Origin: an uncultured Eubacteriales bacterium
GTDB taxonomy: Bacteria; Bacillota; Clostridia; Oscillospirales; Oscillospiraceae
Assembly (NCBI GenBank): GCA_902475515.1
Contig: CABSAB010000051.1
Location: 1 to 8,107, forward strand
Direction: 5' to 3'
Length of the DNA stretch: 8,107 nucleotides
Below the pieces are notes generated by a model that did not search any database, was not told the origin of the DNA, and saw only the letters and a program-made list of their open reading frames with translations. The position numbers and the translations under genes are program-made. Positions 1 through 4,974 of the stretch are shown here, piece after piece (positions within the stretch are counted from its first letter, which is position 1; each line of letters starts with the position of its first letter).

Positions 1-1
1 C

Positions 2-205
2 TTCACCATCACCCCCACGGCCACCACTTCGAAGAACGCTACCGGCATGGCCGTCTCCGGCTTCCTGGTGGAAGTGGAGAAGGTGACCGATGAAGAAATG
101 GAGCAGTGGAAGCGGGACTATCCCGAAGCCTTTGCCCGACATATCGACCCGGATGCGGGCGTGTGCCTCAAGGGCTGGCTGCTAAGCGATAAGGAGGCGA
201 TCTGA
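2..205 (+). CDS. Molybdopterin oxidoreductase large subunit, C-terminal end (partial)
   Basis: The reading frame enters from the left edge and ends at TGA 203-205, giving 67 residues with no start in the window. The piece reads as the end of a molybdopterin-dinucleotide-binding domain of the DMSO-reductase superfamily: a stretch with NATGMAVSGFLVEVEK (residues 12-27 of the fragment), then a charged helical tail ending in LLSDKEAI. The stop overlaps by one base the start of a four-cluster ferredoxin-like subunit (TGATG at 203-207). Tight coupling of this kind is usual for a Mo-bisPGD catalytic subunit and its electron-transfer partner. The features of that partner suggest the pyrogallol transhydroxylase / catechol dehydroxylase branch, but this is inference because the Mo ligand and substrate pocket lie outside the window. 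The exact reaction is unknown. Confidence in the superfamily rests mainly on the partner gene. Confidence 0.7.
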   Translation, partial: FTITPTATTSKNATGMAVSGFLVEVEKVTDEEMEQWKRDYPEAFARHIDPDAGVCLKGWLLSDKEAI

Positions 206-1023
206 TGGGGAAGGCGTTTGTCATTGATGTTGCGAAGTGCTCCGGCTGCTACAACTGTCAGCTTGCGTGCAAGGATGAGCACGCGGAAAACGACTGGATG
301 CCCTACGCAAAGCCCCAGCCCCTGACGGGGCAGTTCTGGTGCCGGGTGGAGGACCATGTGCAGGGAACCATCCCCAAGGTGCGTATCCACTATATCTCCC
401 ACCTGTGCAATCACTGCCGGAACGCGGACTGCATGAAATCCTGCGAATATGACGCCATCTACCGCCGGGAGGACGGGCTGGTGCTCATCGACCCGGCAAA
501 GTGTACCGGCTGCGGAGCGTGCGTCAAGGCGTGCCCCTATGATGCCATCTATTTCAACGAGAAGGAGCACATTGCCCAGAAGTGCACAGGCTGTGCCCAT
601 CTTTTGGACCATGGAGCCACCCAGCCCCGCTGTGCCGAGGCCTGTCCCACGGACGCCATCGTGTTCGGGGAGGAGGAGGACCTCCAGGACCTGATCGAGG
701 GGGCGACGGTCATGCAGCCCGAGACCGGCAGTGCCCCCCGGGTGTACTACCGGAACATTCCCGGCAAGTTCATTGCCGGAACAGTCTATGACCCGGTGGA
801 AAAGGAGGTCATCATCGGGGCACGGTGCCTCCTGAACTCCGGCGGCAAGCGATGGGAGACCCGGACGGACGAGTACGGGGACTTCTGGTTCAATGATCTG
901 CCGGTGGGGCTGTTCGACCTGAGCATTCAGGAAAAGGGGTACGAGGTGAAGCTCTTTGAGAAGATTCGGACCAGGGAGTGCGTGAATTTGGGGGATATTC
1001 CCCTGGAAAAGGAAAAAGCCTGA
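205..1023 (+). CDS. Four-cluster [4Fe-4S] electron-transfer subunit with C-terminal beta domain
   Basis: This 272-residue iron-sulfur subunit should pass electrons to or from the Mo subunit encoded just upstream. It has four complete cysteine quartets: C12-C15-C18-C22, C68-C71-C76-C80, C100-C103-C106-C110 and C127-C130-C143-C147, the layout of DmsB/NrfC/PhsB-type proteins. After PRVYYRN (178-184) comes a domain of about 85 residues (186-270) rich in short beta-strand-like segments, resembling a carboxypeptidase-regulatory or Cna-B fold. A similar extra beta-barrel is known at the end of the Pelobacter acidigallici transhydroxylase small subunit, which is close in length (about 275 residues) but has only three clusters. 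There is no signal peptide, twin-arginine motif or membrane segment, so the enzyme is probably cytoplasmic. The start ATG 205 follows AAGGAGG (191-197) at 7 nt. No membrane-anchor gene follows, because a terminator closes the unit. It could belong to a catechol dehydroxylase, a transhydroxylase or an uncharacterised relative. Confidence 0.88.
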   Translation: MGKAFVIDVAKCSGCYNCQLACKDEHAENDWMPYAKPQPLTGQFWCRVEDHVQGTIPKVRIHYISHLCNHCRNADCMKSCEYDAIYRREDGLVLIDPAKCTGCGACVKACPYDAIYFNEKEHIAQKCTGCAHLLDHGATQPRCAEACPTDAIVFGEEEDLQDLIEGATVMQPETGSAPRVYYRNIPGKFIAGTVYDPVEKEVIIGARCLLNSGGKRWETRTDEYGDFWFNDLPVGLFDLSIQEKGYEVKLFEKIRTRECVNLGDIPLEKEKA

Positions 1024-1050
1024 TGCGGTGCATCAGGCTTTTTCCTTTTC
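1006..1050 (+). terminator. Perfect 21-bp hairpin terminator overlapping the stop codon
   Basis: The left arm 1006-1026 and right arm 1030-1050 are exact reverse complements around a GGT loop (1027-1029). The stop codon 1021-1023 and the last five codons of the iron-sulfur subunit gene lie inside the left arm. The right arm carries the U-rich tract GGCTTTTTCCTTTTC, matched by the A-rich left arm, so the element could terminate from either direction. It ends the molybdopterin oxidoreductase transcript. Confidence 0.85.
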
Positions 1051-1106
1051 AGAGTGGAGAGTTGAGAGATAAGAGATAAGAGTGAAGAGTGGAGAGTGAA
1101 GATGTG
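1051..1106. repeat. Tandem 7-bp repeat, consensus AGAGTGR, about 8 units
   Basis: Starting one base after the terminator, the sequence divides cleanly into 7-base units: AGAGTGG, AGAGTTG, AGAGATA, AGAGATA, AGAGTGA, AGAGTGG, AGAGTGA, then a degraded AGATGTG. The tract is almost purely purine on this strand. It is not inside a gene and has no spacers, so it is a short tandem repeat and not a CRISPR. Copy number might vary between strains. Confidence 0.8.
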
Positions 1107-1108
1107 GT

Positions 1109-1121
1109 GTCCCTGCGGGAC
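1109..1121. repeat. Mini-hairpin GTCCC-TGC-GGGAC
   Basis: GTCCC (1109-1113) and GGGAC (1117-1121) form a 5-bp stem with a TGC loop directly after the heptamer array. A second GGGAC copy at 1145-1149 abuts the larger palindrome, so an alternative pairing is possible. Its function is unknown. It may be part of a composite dispersed repeat element. Confidence 0.45.
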
Positions 1122-1148
1122 GAATTGGATTAGAGTGCGTAAAAGGGA

Positions 1149-1187
1149 CGCAGCCAAACCTTCCCCAAAGGGGAAGGTTTGGCTGCG
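1149..1187. repeat. Perfect 18-bp-stem palindrome, intergenic
   Basis: Arms 1149-1166 and 1170-1187 are exact reverse complements around an AAA loop. The core is CCTTCCCC-AAA-GGGGAAGG. No T-tract follows on either strand and no gene end is adjacent, so it does not look like a normal terminator. It resembles the GGGGAAGG-type palindromic units seen scattered through genomes of gut clostridia (recollection, not a search result). It could be a REP-like or MITE-derived element. Confidence 0.7.
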
Positions 1188-1223
1188 GTGCTCAAATGGG
1201 TGGTAGAAGCGCAAATTGACCAG

Positions 1224-1255
1224 TGGCACAAATCTGTGCCATTTTGCACTATATT
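1224..1255 (+). promoter_or_regulatory. Candidate operator dyad and -10 box upstream of the small RHH gene
   Basis: TGGCACA (1224-1230) and TGTGCCA (1235-1241) form a 7-bp inverted repeat with an AATC spacer. TATATT at 1250-1255 could be a -10 element. A TTGACC at 1216-1221 is 28 bp upstream of it, too far for a standard sigma-A promoter, so no convincing -35 is assigned. The dyad is of a size ribbon-helix-helix dimers can bind, which would fit autoregulation by the downstream gene. That is inference. Confidence 0.35.
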
Positions 1256-1308
1256 CCAAGAAAATGTGATAGATTAAATGCCGAAATCATAGAAGAAGGA
1301 GTTTTAGC

Positions 1309-1500
1309 ATGAAAGAGTTTACCATTGAAATCGAAACAGAATTGCTGGATAAGGTGCGTGTGATTGCGGCACGGGAAGGGCGTTCGCTGGAGGAACAGAT
1401 ATGCTTTTTCGTACGGCAGTATCTCAATGACCCGAAACGAAAAATGCTGCTGGGTTCCCTCCAGCAGCATACAAAAGAAAAAGCGTCCGACTGTGAATAG
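1309..1500 (+). CDS. Small ribbon-helix-helix-like protein (orphan)
   Basis: The 63-residue product starts with a short strand (FTIEIETELLDKVRVIA), followed by REGRSLEEQICFFVRQYL, a strand-helix-turn-helix pattern like CopG/Arc-type ribbon-helix-helix DNA-binding proteins. The tail (about 44-63) is basic and polar and probably disordered. The ATG is preceded by AAGGAG (1296-1301) at 7 nt, so translation is well supported. Such proteins are often antitoxins or self-repressing regulators, but no toxin gene is adjacent: upstream is repeat-rich intergenic DNA and downstream is a convergent broken gene beginning 6 bases past the stop. The gene uses more A/T-ending codons (GAA, AAA, ATT) than its neighbours, which may indicate separate acquisition. 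The coding call is likely right. The DNA-binding role is inferred from pattern only. Confidence 0.65.
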   Translation: MKEFTIEIETELLDKVRVIAAREGRSLEEQICFFVRQYLNDPKRKMLLGSLQQHTKEKASDCE

Positions 1501-1505
1501 GCACC

Positions 1506-1810
1506 TCATCCCTCCCACAGGCATTTACTGAAATCCACCAACCCCTCCTCCGTCATGGGGACCCCCTCCATCTCAAGGAGCATCGCTGGGTATCCTTTCC
1601 GGCGGGGAGAAACGCGTCCGAAAAACCGCCGAAGCGGTTCACCACCCGGTGGCAGGGCACATCCTCGTAGGGACACCCGCTCATGGCGTAGCCCACCACC
1701 CGGGAAAGCCGGGGATTCCCCAGCAGCCGGGCGATCCCGCCATAGGTGGACACCATCCCCGCCGGAATCCTCCGGACAATGGCATAGACCTGTTCAAAGG
1801 TGTTATTCAT
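1506..1810 (-). pseudogene. MGMT/ATL-family DNA alkylation repair protein, frameshifted
   Basis: Read from ATG 1810, the first 76 codons encode the C-terminal-type domain of O6-alkylguanine-DNA alkyltransferases: MNNTFEQVYAIVRRIPAG, a recognition-helix region GNPRLSRVVGYA (31-42) with a likely arginine finger R37, and the active-site motif VPCHRV (51-56) with Cys53. After QR (about 1584) the frame runs into a short nonsense tail ending at 1553. Shifting one base at 1583/1584 recovers the expected family ending (MLLEMEGVPMTEEG, then a tail to LWEG) with a stop at 1506-1508. A single missing base therefore breaks an otherwise intact gene of about 101 codons. The Cys in PCHRV separates it from ATL proteins, which carry Trp or Ala there. 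It lacks a clear ribosome site at 1810. An upstream in-frame ATG at 1834 lies 5 bases past the aspartokinase terminator. A sequencing error is possible. Confidence 0.8.
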
Positions 1811-1838
1811 AAAAACACCGTCTTTCTTCGTCATATAG

Positions 1839-1870
1839 AAACCGCCGCTCCAAGTCCAGAGCGGCGGTTT
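1839..1870 (-). terminator. Hairpin after the aspartate-family operon
   Basis: Arms 1839-1850 and 1859-1870 are perfect 12-bp reverse complements around an 8-base loop, starting 13 nt beyond the aspartokinase stop. On the minus strand the stem ends in GGTTT followed by CTATATG, a weak U-tract, so termination may be incomplete and read into the repair gene that starts just beyond. Confidence 0.65.
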
Positions 1871-1883
1871 GGGTTTTTGCGCA

Positions 1884-3092
1884 TTAAGAGAAGAACTTCT
1901 CGTGAATGGCCGCCAGGGCCTTATCCGTGTCGTCCTTATTGATGAGCACCGAGACCTTGATCTCACTGGTGGAGATCATCTTGATATTGATGTGAGCCTC
2001 GTACAGTGCCTCAAACATGGTGGCCGCCACGCCGGGGTTATCCACCATGCCGCCGCCTACCACGGAGACCTTCGCCACGTCCTGGTTGATGTCCACATGG
2101 TCGTAGCCCAGGGCTTCCTTGTTGTCCATGAGGATGCGGTAGGCCCGGTCCGCGCTGCTCTTGGCCACGGTGAAGCTGATGTCCTTGGAATCGCTGCGGC
2201 CGATGGACTGGAGAATGATGTCCACATTGATCTTCTCCTTGGCCAGGAGATTAAAGACCTTATAGGCCACGCCGGGCTGATCGTGCAGGCCCACCAGAGC
2301 CAGGCGGGCAATGTCCTTATCCGATGCGACGCCGCTGATATACGTTTTTTCCACTTTTTTGACTGCCTCCTTGACAATGGTTCCGGGCGCTCCAGTGAAG
2401 CTGGAGAGCACCTCTATGTTCATATTATACCGCTTTGCCATTTCCACAGACCGGTTGTGGAGCACCTGAGCTCCCAGGCTCGCCAGCTCCAGCATCTCGT
2501 CAAAGGTGATTTCCGAAATCTTGCGGGCGGCCTTGACCTTCCGCGGATCGGCGGTGTAAACGCCGTCCACATCGGTATAGATCTGGCAGAGGTCTGCTTT
2601 CAGGGCCACAGCCAGCGCCACCGCCGTGGTATCGGAGCCGCCCCGGCCCAGGGTGGTCTGGTCGCCGAATTTATTGATGCCCTGGAAGCCCGCCACCAGG
2701 ACAATCCGGTGCTGGTCCAGCTCCTCCCGGATGCGGGTGCCGGAGACCTTTTTGATCCGGGCAGCGCCGTAGGCGGAGGTGGTCTCCAGCCCCACCTGCC
2801 ATCCGGTGAGCGATACCACCGGACAGTTCAGCCGCTGAATGGCCATAGCCATCAGGGCGATGGACTGCTGCTCGCCCGTGGCCAGGAGCATATCCATCTC
2901 CCGGGCGGAGCCGTAGGGGTTGATCTCATAGGCCTTGGTAAGCAGCTCGTCGGTGGTGTCGCCCTGGGCGGACAGAACCACCACCACGTCGTTGCCCTTT
3001 TGATAAGTATTTGTAATGATCTCGGCAACATGTAAAATACGCTCGGCGTCCTTGACGGAGCTGCCGCCGAATTTTTGTACGATCAGTGCCAT
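1884..3092 (-). CDS. lysC: Aspartokinase (aspartate kinase), monofunctional, ACT-regulated
   Basis: This enzyme phosphorylates L-aspartate with ATP, the committed step to lysine, threonine, methionine and diaminopimelate. The 402-residue length is typical of monofunctional Firmicute aspartokinases. The kinase domain (about 1-245) shows KFGGSSV (7-13), the ATGE segment (71-74), TTLGRGGSDTTA (146-157) and TDVDGVYTADPR (173-184). Two C-terminal ACT domains follow, about 263-335 and 340-402, the second with VVGGGMVDNPGVA and ISTSEIKVSVLI, expected to bind lysine and/or threonine as feedback inhibitors. ATG 3092 is preceded by AGGAGG at 6 nt on the minus strand. The gene is third in an operon, 19 nt after the homoserine dehydrogenase stop. 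No lysine riboswitch can fit in that gap, so control must come from the operon promoter and from allostery. Some Bacillus homologues make a second short subunit from an internal start; no such site is evident here. Confidence 0.96.
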   Translation of the reverse strand: MALIVQKFGGSSVKDAERILHVAEIITNTYQKGNDVVVVLSAQGDTTDELLTKAYEINPYGSAREMDMLLATGEQQSIALMAMAIQRLNCPVVSLTGWQVGLETTSAYGAARIKKVSGTRIREELDQHRIVLVAGFQGINKFGDQTTLGRGGSDTTAVALAVALKADLCQIYTDVDGVYTADPRKVKAARKISEITFDEMLELASLGAQVLHNRSVEMAKRYNMNIEVLSSFTGAPGTIVKEAVKKVEKTYISGVASDKDIARLALVGLHDQPGVAYKVFNLLAKEKINVDIILQSIGRSDSKDISFTVAKSSADRAYRILMDNKEALGYDHVDINQDVAKVSVVGGGMVDNPGVAATMFEALYEAHINIKMISTSEIKVSVLINKDDTDKALAAIHEKFFS

Positions 3093-3111
3093 GGTATGCC
3101 TCCTAGTTGAT

Positions 3112-4323
3112 TTATGAGAGAATCGGCAGACAGGAAAGGGCCCGGAAGTCCCGGAGCTTTTCGAAAAGCTCCGCCTGGGTCATGGGACCGGTGAGGATCC
3201 CTGTCTCATCCGGGAAGGCGGCGGACTTCAGAAGCGTCACATCGCCCAGCACCGTGCCGATGCGGACCTCACGCTCGTCGGTGCGGAGATACCAGCGCAG
3301 GGGAAGCTGGGTGAAATCTCCCACCACATCGTCCCCGCCGGGGGCCCAGTCCATGTTTTCCTTGCGCCGGGCGCTGTGGTTCACCGCATCGATGATGTCT
3401 GCGGAGACCGCCGAAGCGGTGGGGAGCTTGCCCGCGCCCCGGCCGTAGAACATCACGTCGCCAATGGCGTCGCCGCGGACCACGATGCCGTTAAACACGT
3501 CCTCCACGCCCGCCAGCTGATGATCGGCCTCCAGCAGGTGAGGGGCCACATAGGCCACTACCTTGCCGCTATCCTGCCGGAGGGCCCGGCCCAGAAGCTT
3601 GATCTTCATGCCGGCGGATTCCGCCATGGCCACATCCCGGTCTGTGACGCCAGTGATGCCCGTGGTGGGGACCTCCTTGGGATAGATGTGCCGCCCAAAG
3701 GTCAGCGAGGCCAGAATGCAGATCTTCCGGCAGGCGTCAAAGCCCTCCACGTCCGCCGTGGGGTCCGCCTCGGCGTAGCCCAGCGCCTGGGCCTGGGAAA
3801 GGGCTGTTTCAAAGGACAGTCCTTCCTTTATCATCTTAGTCAGAATATAGTTGGTTGTGCCATTTAAGATGCCGTAAATTTCTTCGATCTCATTGGCGGC
3901 CAGGCAGGAGGACAGGGGGCGGATGATGGGGATGCCGCCGCCCACAGAGGCCTCAAACAGATAGTTGACGCCCTTTTCCCGGGCCAGTGCGAAAAACTCG
4001 TCGCCGCACTCGGCCACGACTTCTTTATTGGACGTGACCACGTGCTTCCCCGCCCGGAGGGCCCGGAGGGTGTACTCCCTGGCGGCCTCCGCGCCGCCGA
4101 TGCACTCGGCCACGACAGTGACCTCCGGATCGTTCTCGATTATGGAGAAATCCTGAACGACCAAATGGCCCCAGGGGCTGTCCGGATAGGCGTGCCGTCC
4201 CAGGATATACTTGACGGTGATCGGCTCGCCGGCCTTCTTCTCGATGGAGGCGGCGTTCTTGGAAAGGACCTCCGCCACGCCGGAGCCGACGGTGCCCAGA
4301 CCTAAAATTGCAATGCTTGCCAT
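3112..4323 (-). CDS. hom: Homoserine dehydrogenase
   Basis: This enzyme reduces aspartate-4-semialdehyde to homoserine with NAD(P)H, the branch step to threonine and methionine. Its 403 residues begin with a Rossmann dinucleotide site GLGTVGSGV (8-16). SNKEVVA (98-104), FEASVGGGIPI (123-133), NGTTNYIL (154-161) and ADPTADVEGFDACRK (186-200) follow, the last carrying the catalytic Asp/Lys region. YGRGAGKLPTASAV (293-306) closes the catalytic part. The remaining 80 or so residues are shorter and more divergent than the ACT domain ending many Bacillus-type enzymes, with RWYLR (343-347) as the clearest remnant. The start ATG 4323 has AGGAG upstream at about 8 nt and lies 13 nt after the stop of the ACT-HTH gene, so the two are co-transcribed. 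A separate ACT protein next door may share the amino-acid sensing role (inference). Confidence 0.95.
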   Translation of the reverse strand: MASIAILGLGTVGSGVAEVLSKNAASIEKKAGEPITVKYILGRHAYPDSPWGHLVVQDFSIIENDPEVTVVAECIGGAEAAREYTLRALRAGKHVVTSNKEVVAECGDEFFALAREKGVNYLFEASVGGGIPIIRPLSSCLAANEIEEIYGILNGTTNYILTKMIKEGLSFETALSQAQALGYAEADPTADVEGFDACRKICILASLTFGRHIYPKEVPTTGITGVTDRDVAMAESAGMKIKLLGRALRQDSGKVVAYVAPHLLEADHQLAGVEDVFNGIVVRGDAIGDVMFYGRGAGKLPTASAVSADIIDAVNHSARRKENMDWAPGGDDVVGDFTQLPLRWYLRTDEREVRIGTVLGDVTLLKSAAFPDETGILTGPMTQAELFEKLRDFRALSCLPILS

Positions 4324-4336
4324 GTTGTTTCTCCTC

Positions 4337-4777
4337 TCAGCCAGCCACGATCTCGGCCTTTAACACGCCGTCCAGGTTGCCCATGCGCTTTAGCAGGTCC
4401 TCCACGGAGCAGTGAAGCTCCGAGGTCTCGGCGGAGATGGTCAATATGGCACAGCCGTTGGTGGGAATATTTTGGTTGATGGTGAGTATATTTGCGCCGT
4501 TATAGGCAAAAATGGAAAGTATGCCCGATAAAACGCCGGTGCGGTCTTTCAATGTGAGCTGGAATGTTATGATGCGCCCGGACATAAGATTTTGAAAGGG
4601 CATCATGGCATCCCGATACTTATAAAAGGCGCTGCGGCTGATGCCGGTGAGCTTGGTGGCCTCGCCTACGGTGGAGGCCTCGCCGGTGTCCAGCATCCGC
4701 TTGGCCTCGGCCACCTTTAAAAAGACCTCCGGCAGAGCGGCGGCTTCTACAATATAGTATTTTGGATTTTTCTCCAT
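4337..4777 (-). CDS. HTH-ACT domain protein, PheB/ThrR-like regulator
   Basis: The 146-residue protein has an N-terminal helix-turn-helix-like stretch (about 36-58, TVGEATKLTGISRSAFYKYR) and a C-terminal ACT domain (about 70-141) containing LKDRTGVLSGILSIFAYNGANI and the NQNIP segment typical of the PheB/UPF0735 family. Older annotations call such proteins chorismate mutase PheB; a Bacillus subtilis protein of this type, ThrR, has been reported as a DNA-binding repressor of threonine biosynthesis genes. Being first in an operon with hom and lysC supports a regulator that senses threonine or a related amino acid through its ACT domain. ATG 4777 is chosen because GGAGG sits 7 nt upstream and the known family start MEKNPKYYIVEAAALPEVF follows; longer in-frame extensions run into the promoter. 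No chorismate-mutase catalytic motif is evident. Confidence 0.87.
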   Translation of the reverse strand: MEKNPKYYIVEAAALPEVFLKVAEAKRMLDTGEASTVGEATKLTGISRSAFYKYRDAMMPFQNLMSGRIITFQLTLKDRTGVLSGILSIFAYNGANILTINQNIPTNGCAILTISAETSELHCSVEDLLKRMGNLDGVLKAEIVAG

Positions 4778-4816
4778 GTTCTCGCCTCCGATTGTCCATG
4801 CTGGGAGTTCATTTGT

Positions 4817-4865
4817 TTGTCGCTCACATATCTTACCACGACAAGTGTCTTTTGACAACGGACAG
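4817..4865. promoter_or_regulatory. Candidate operator: TTGTC-type repeats over the promoter
   Basis: An inverted repeat TTGTCG (4817-4822) / CGACAA (4839-4844), spaced 16 bp, flanks the -10 box. On the minus strand CTGTC, TTGTC and TTGTC begin at 4865, 4858 and 4844, that is at 7- and 14-bp steps, overlapping the -35. This layout would let a dimeric or oligomeric repressor occlude polymerase. The most natural candidate is the HTH-ACT protein encoded first in the operon (inference). Confidence 0.45.
4830..4858 (-). promoter_or_regulatory. Sigma-A promoter of the regulator-hom-lysC operon
   Basis: On the minus strand the -35 box TTGTCA (4858-4853; 5 of 6 to consensus) is 17 bp from the -10 box TAAGAT (4835-4830; 4 of 6). 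Transcription would start near 4822-4824, giving a leader of about 45 nt before ATG 4777, too short for a T-box or lysine riboswitch. The same bases also read TTGACA (4852-4857) on the plus strand. Confidence 0.7.
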
Positions 4866-4880
4866 TTTGTAACATATCTG
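4852..4880 (+). promoter_or_regulatory. Possible divergent promoter of the AI-2E/YtvI-type gene
   Basis: TTGACA (4852-4857) is a perfect plus-strand -35 box and overlaps the -35 of the opposite promoter by five bases. A 17-bp spacer leads to TATCTG (4875-4880), a poor -10 (3 of 6). If used, it gives a leader of nearly 90 nt before ATG 4975. No better promoter was seen for that gene. Confidence 0.35.
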
Positions 4881-4948
4881 CGCAAAATTTCCCGCATTTT
4901 TGGCGTATCTGCCAAAAGCGTACCATCTCCGCTGTATCCAGCGGAAAA
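4873..4948. repeat. Spaced TATC-centred direct repeats and two small dyads
   Basis: CATATCTGCGCAAAA (4873-4887) and CGTATCTGCCAAAA (4904-4917) are near-copies 31 bp apart, and GTATCCAGCGGAAAA (4934-4948) is a weaker third copy 29 bp further on. The second overlaps the dyad TTTTGGC-GTATCT-GCCAAAA (4898-4917) and the third overlaps TCCGCTG-TATC-CAGCGGA (4928-4945). They lie between the divergent promoters and the start of the membrane protein gene. They could be binding sites on one DNA face or RNA hairpins in its leader. Confidence 0.4.
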
Positions 4949-4974
4949 ACAGATGCCCGGAAAGGGGGAACTCC

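Noticed and set aside
1150..1186. Rho-independent terminator at the 18-bp-stem palindrome
   Set aside because: Neither strand shows a T-tract after the stem and no gene ends here; the preceding gene already has its own terminator.
1051..1187. CRISPR array
   Set aside because: Units are 7 bp, contiguous and without spacers, and no cas genes are present.
1811..1966. N-terminal extension of the MGMT-family gene beyond Met 1810
   Set aside because: The extension is read through the terminator hairpin and the end of aspartokinase and has no family similarity; homologues begin at MNNTFEQVY.
1869..3035. Long plus-strand open frame opposite aspartokinase
   Set aside because: It is antisense to a clear aspartokinase gene, its His/Gly/Val-rich product matches no family, and it has no suitable ribosome site. 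High-GC coding DNA often leaves such open shadows.
4778..4852. T-box or lysine riboswitch ahead of the aspartate operon
   Set aside because: The predicted leader is only about 45 nt and lacks a T-box sequence or lysine-riboswitch-like stems, and the hom-lysC gap is 19 nt.
4900..4974. Earlier TTG start for the AI-2E/YtvI-like gene
   Set aside because: The extension lies in the repeat-rich regulatory region without a ribosome site, while ATG 4975 has a purine-rich site and gives a membrane-protein-like N-terminus.
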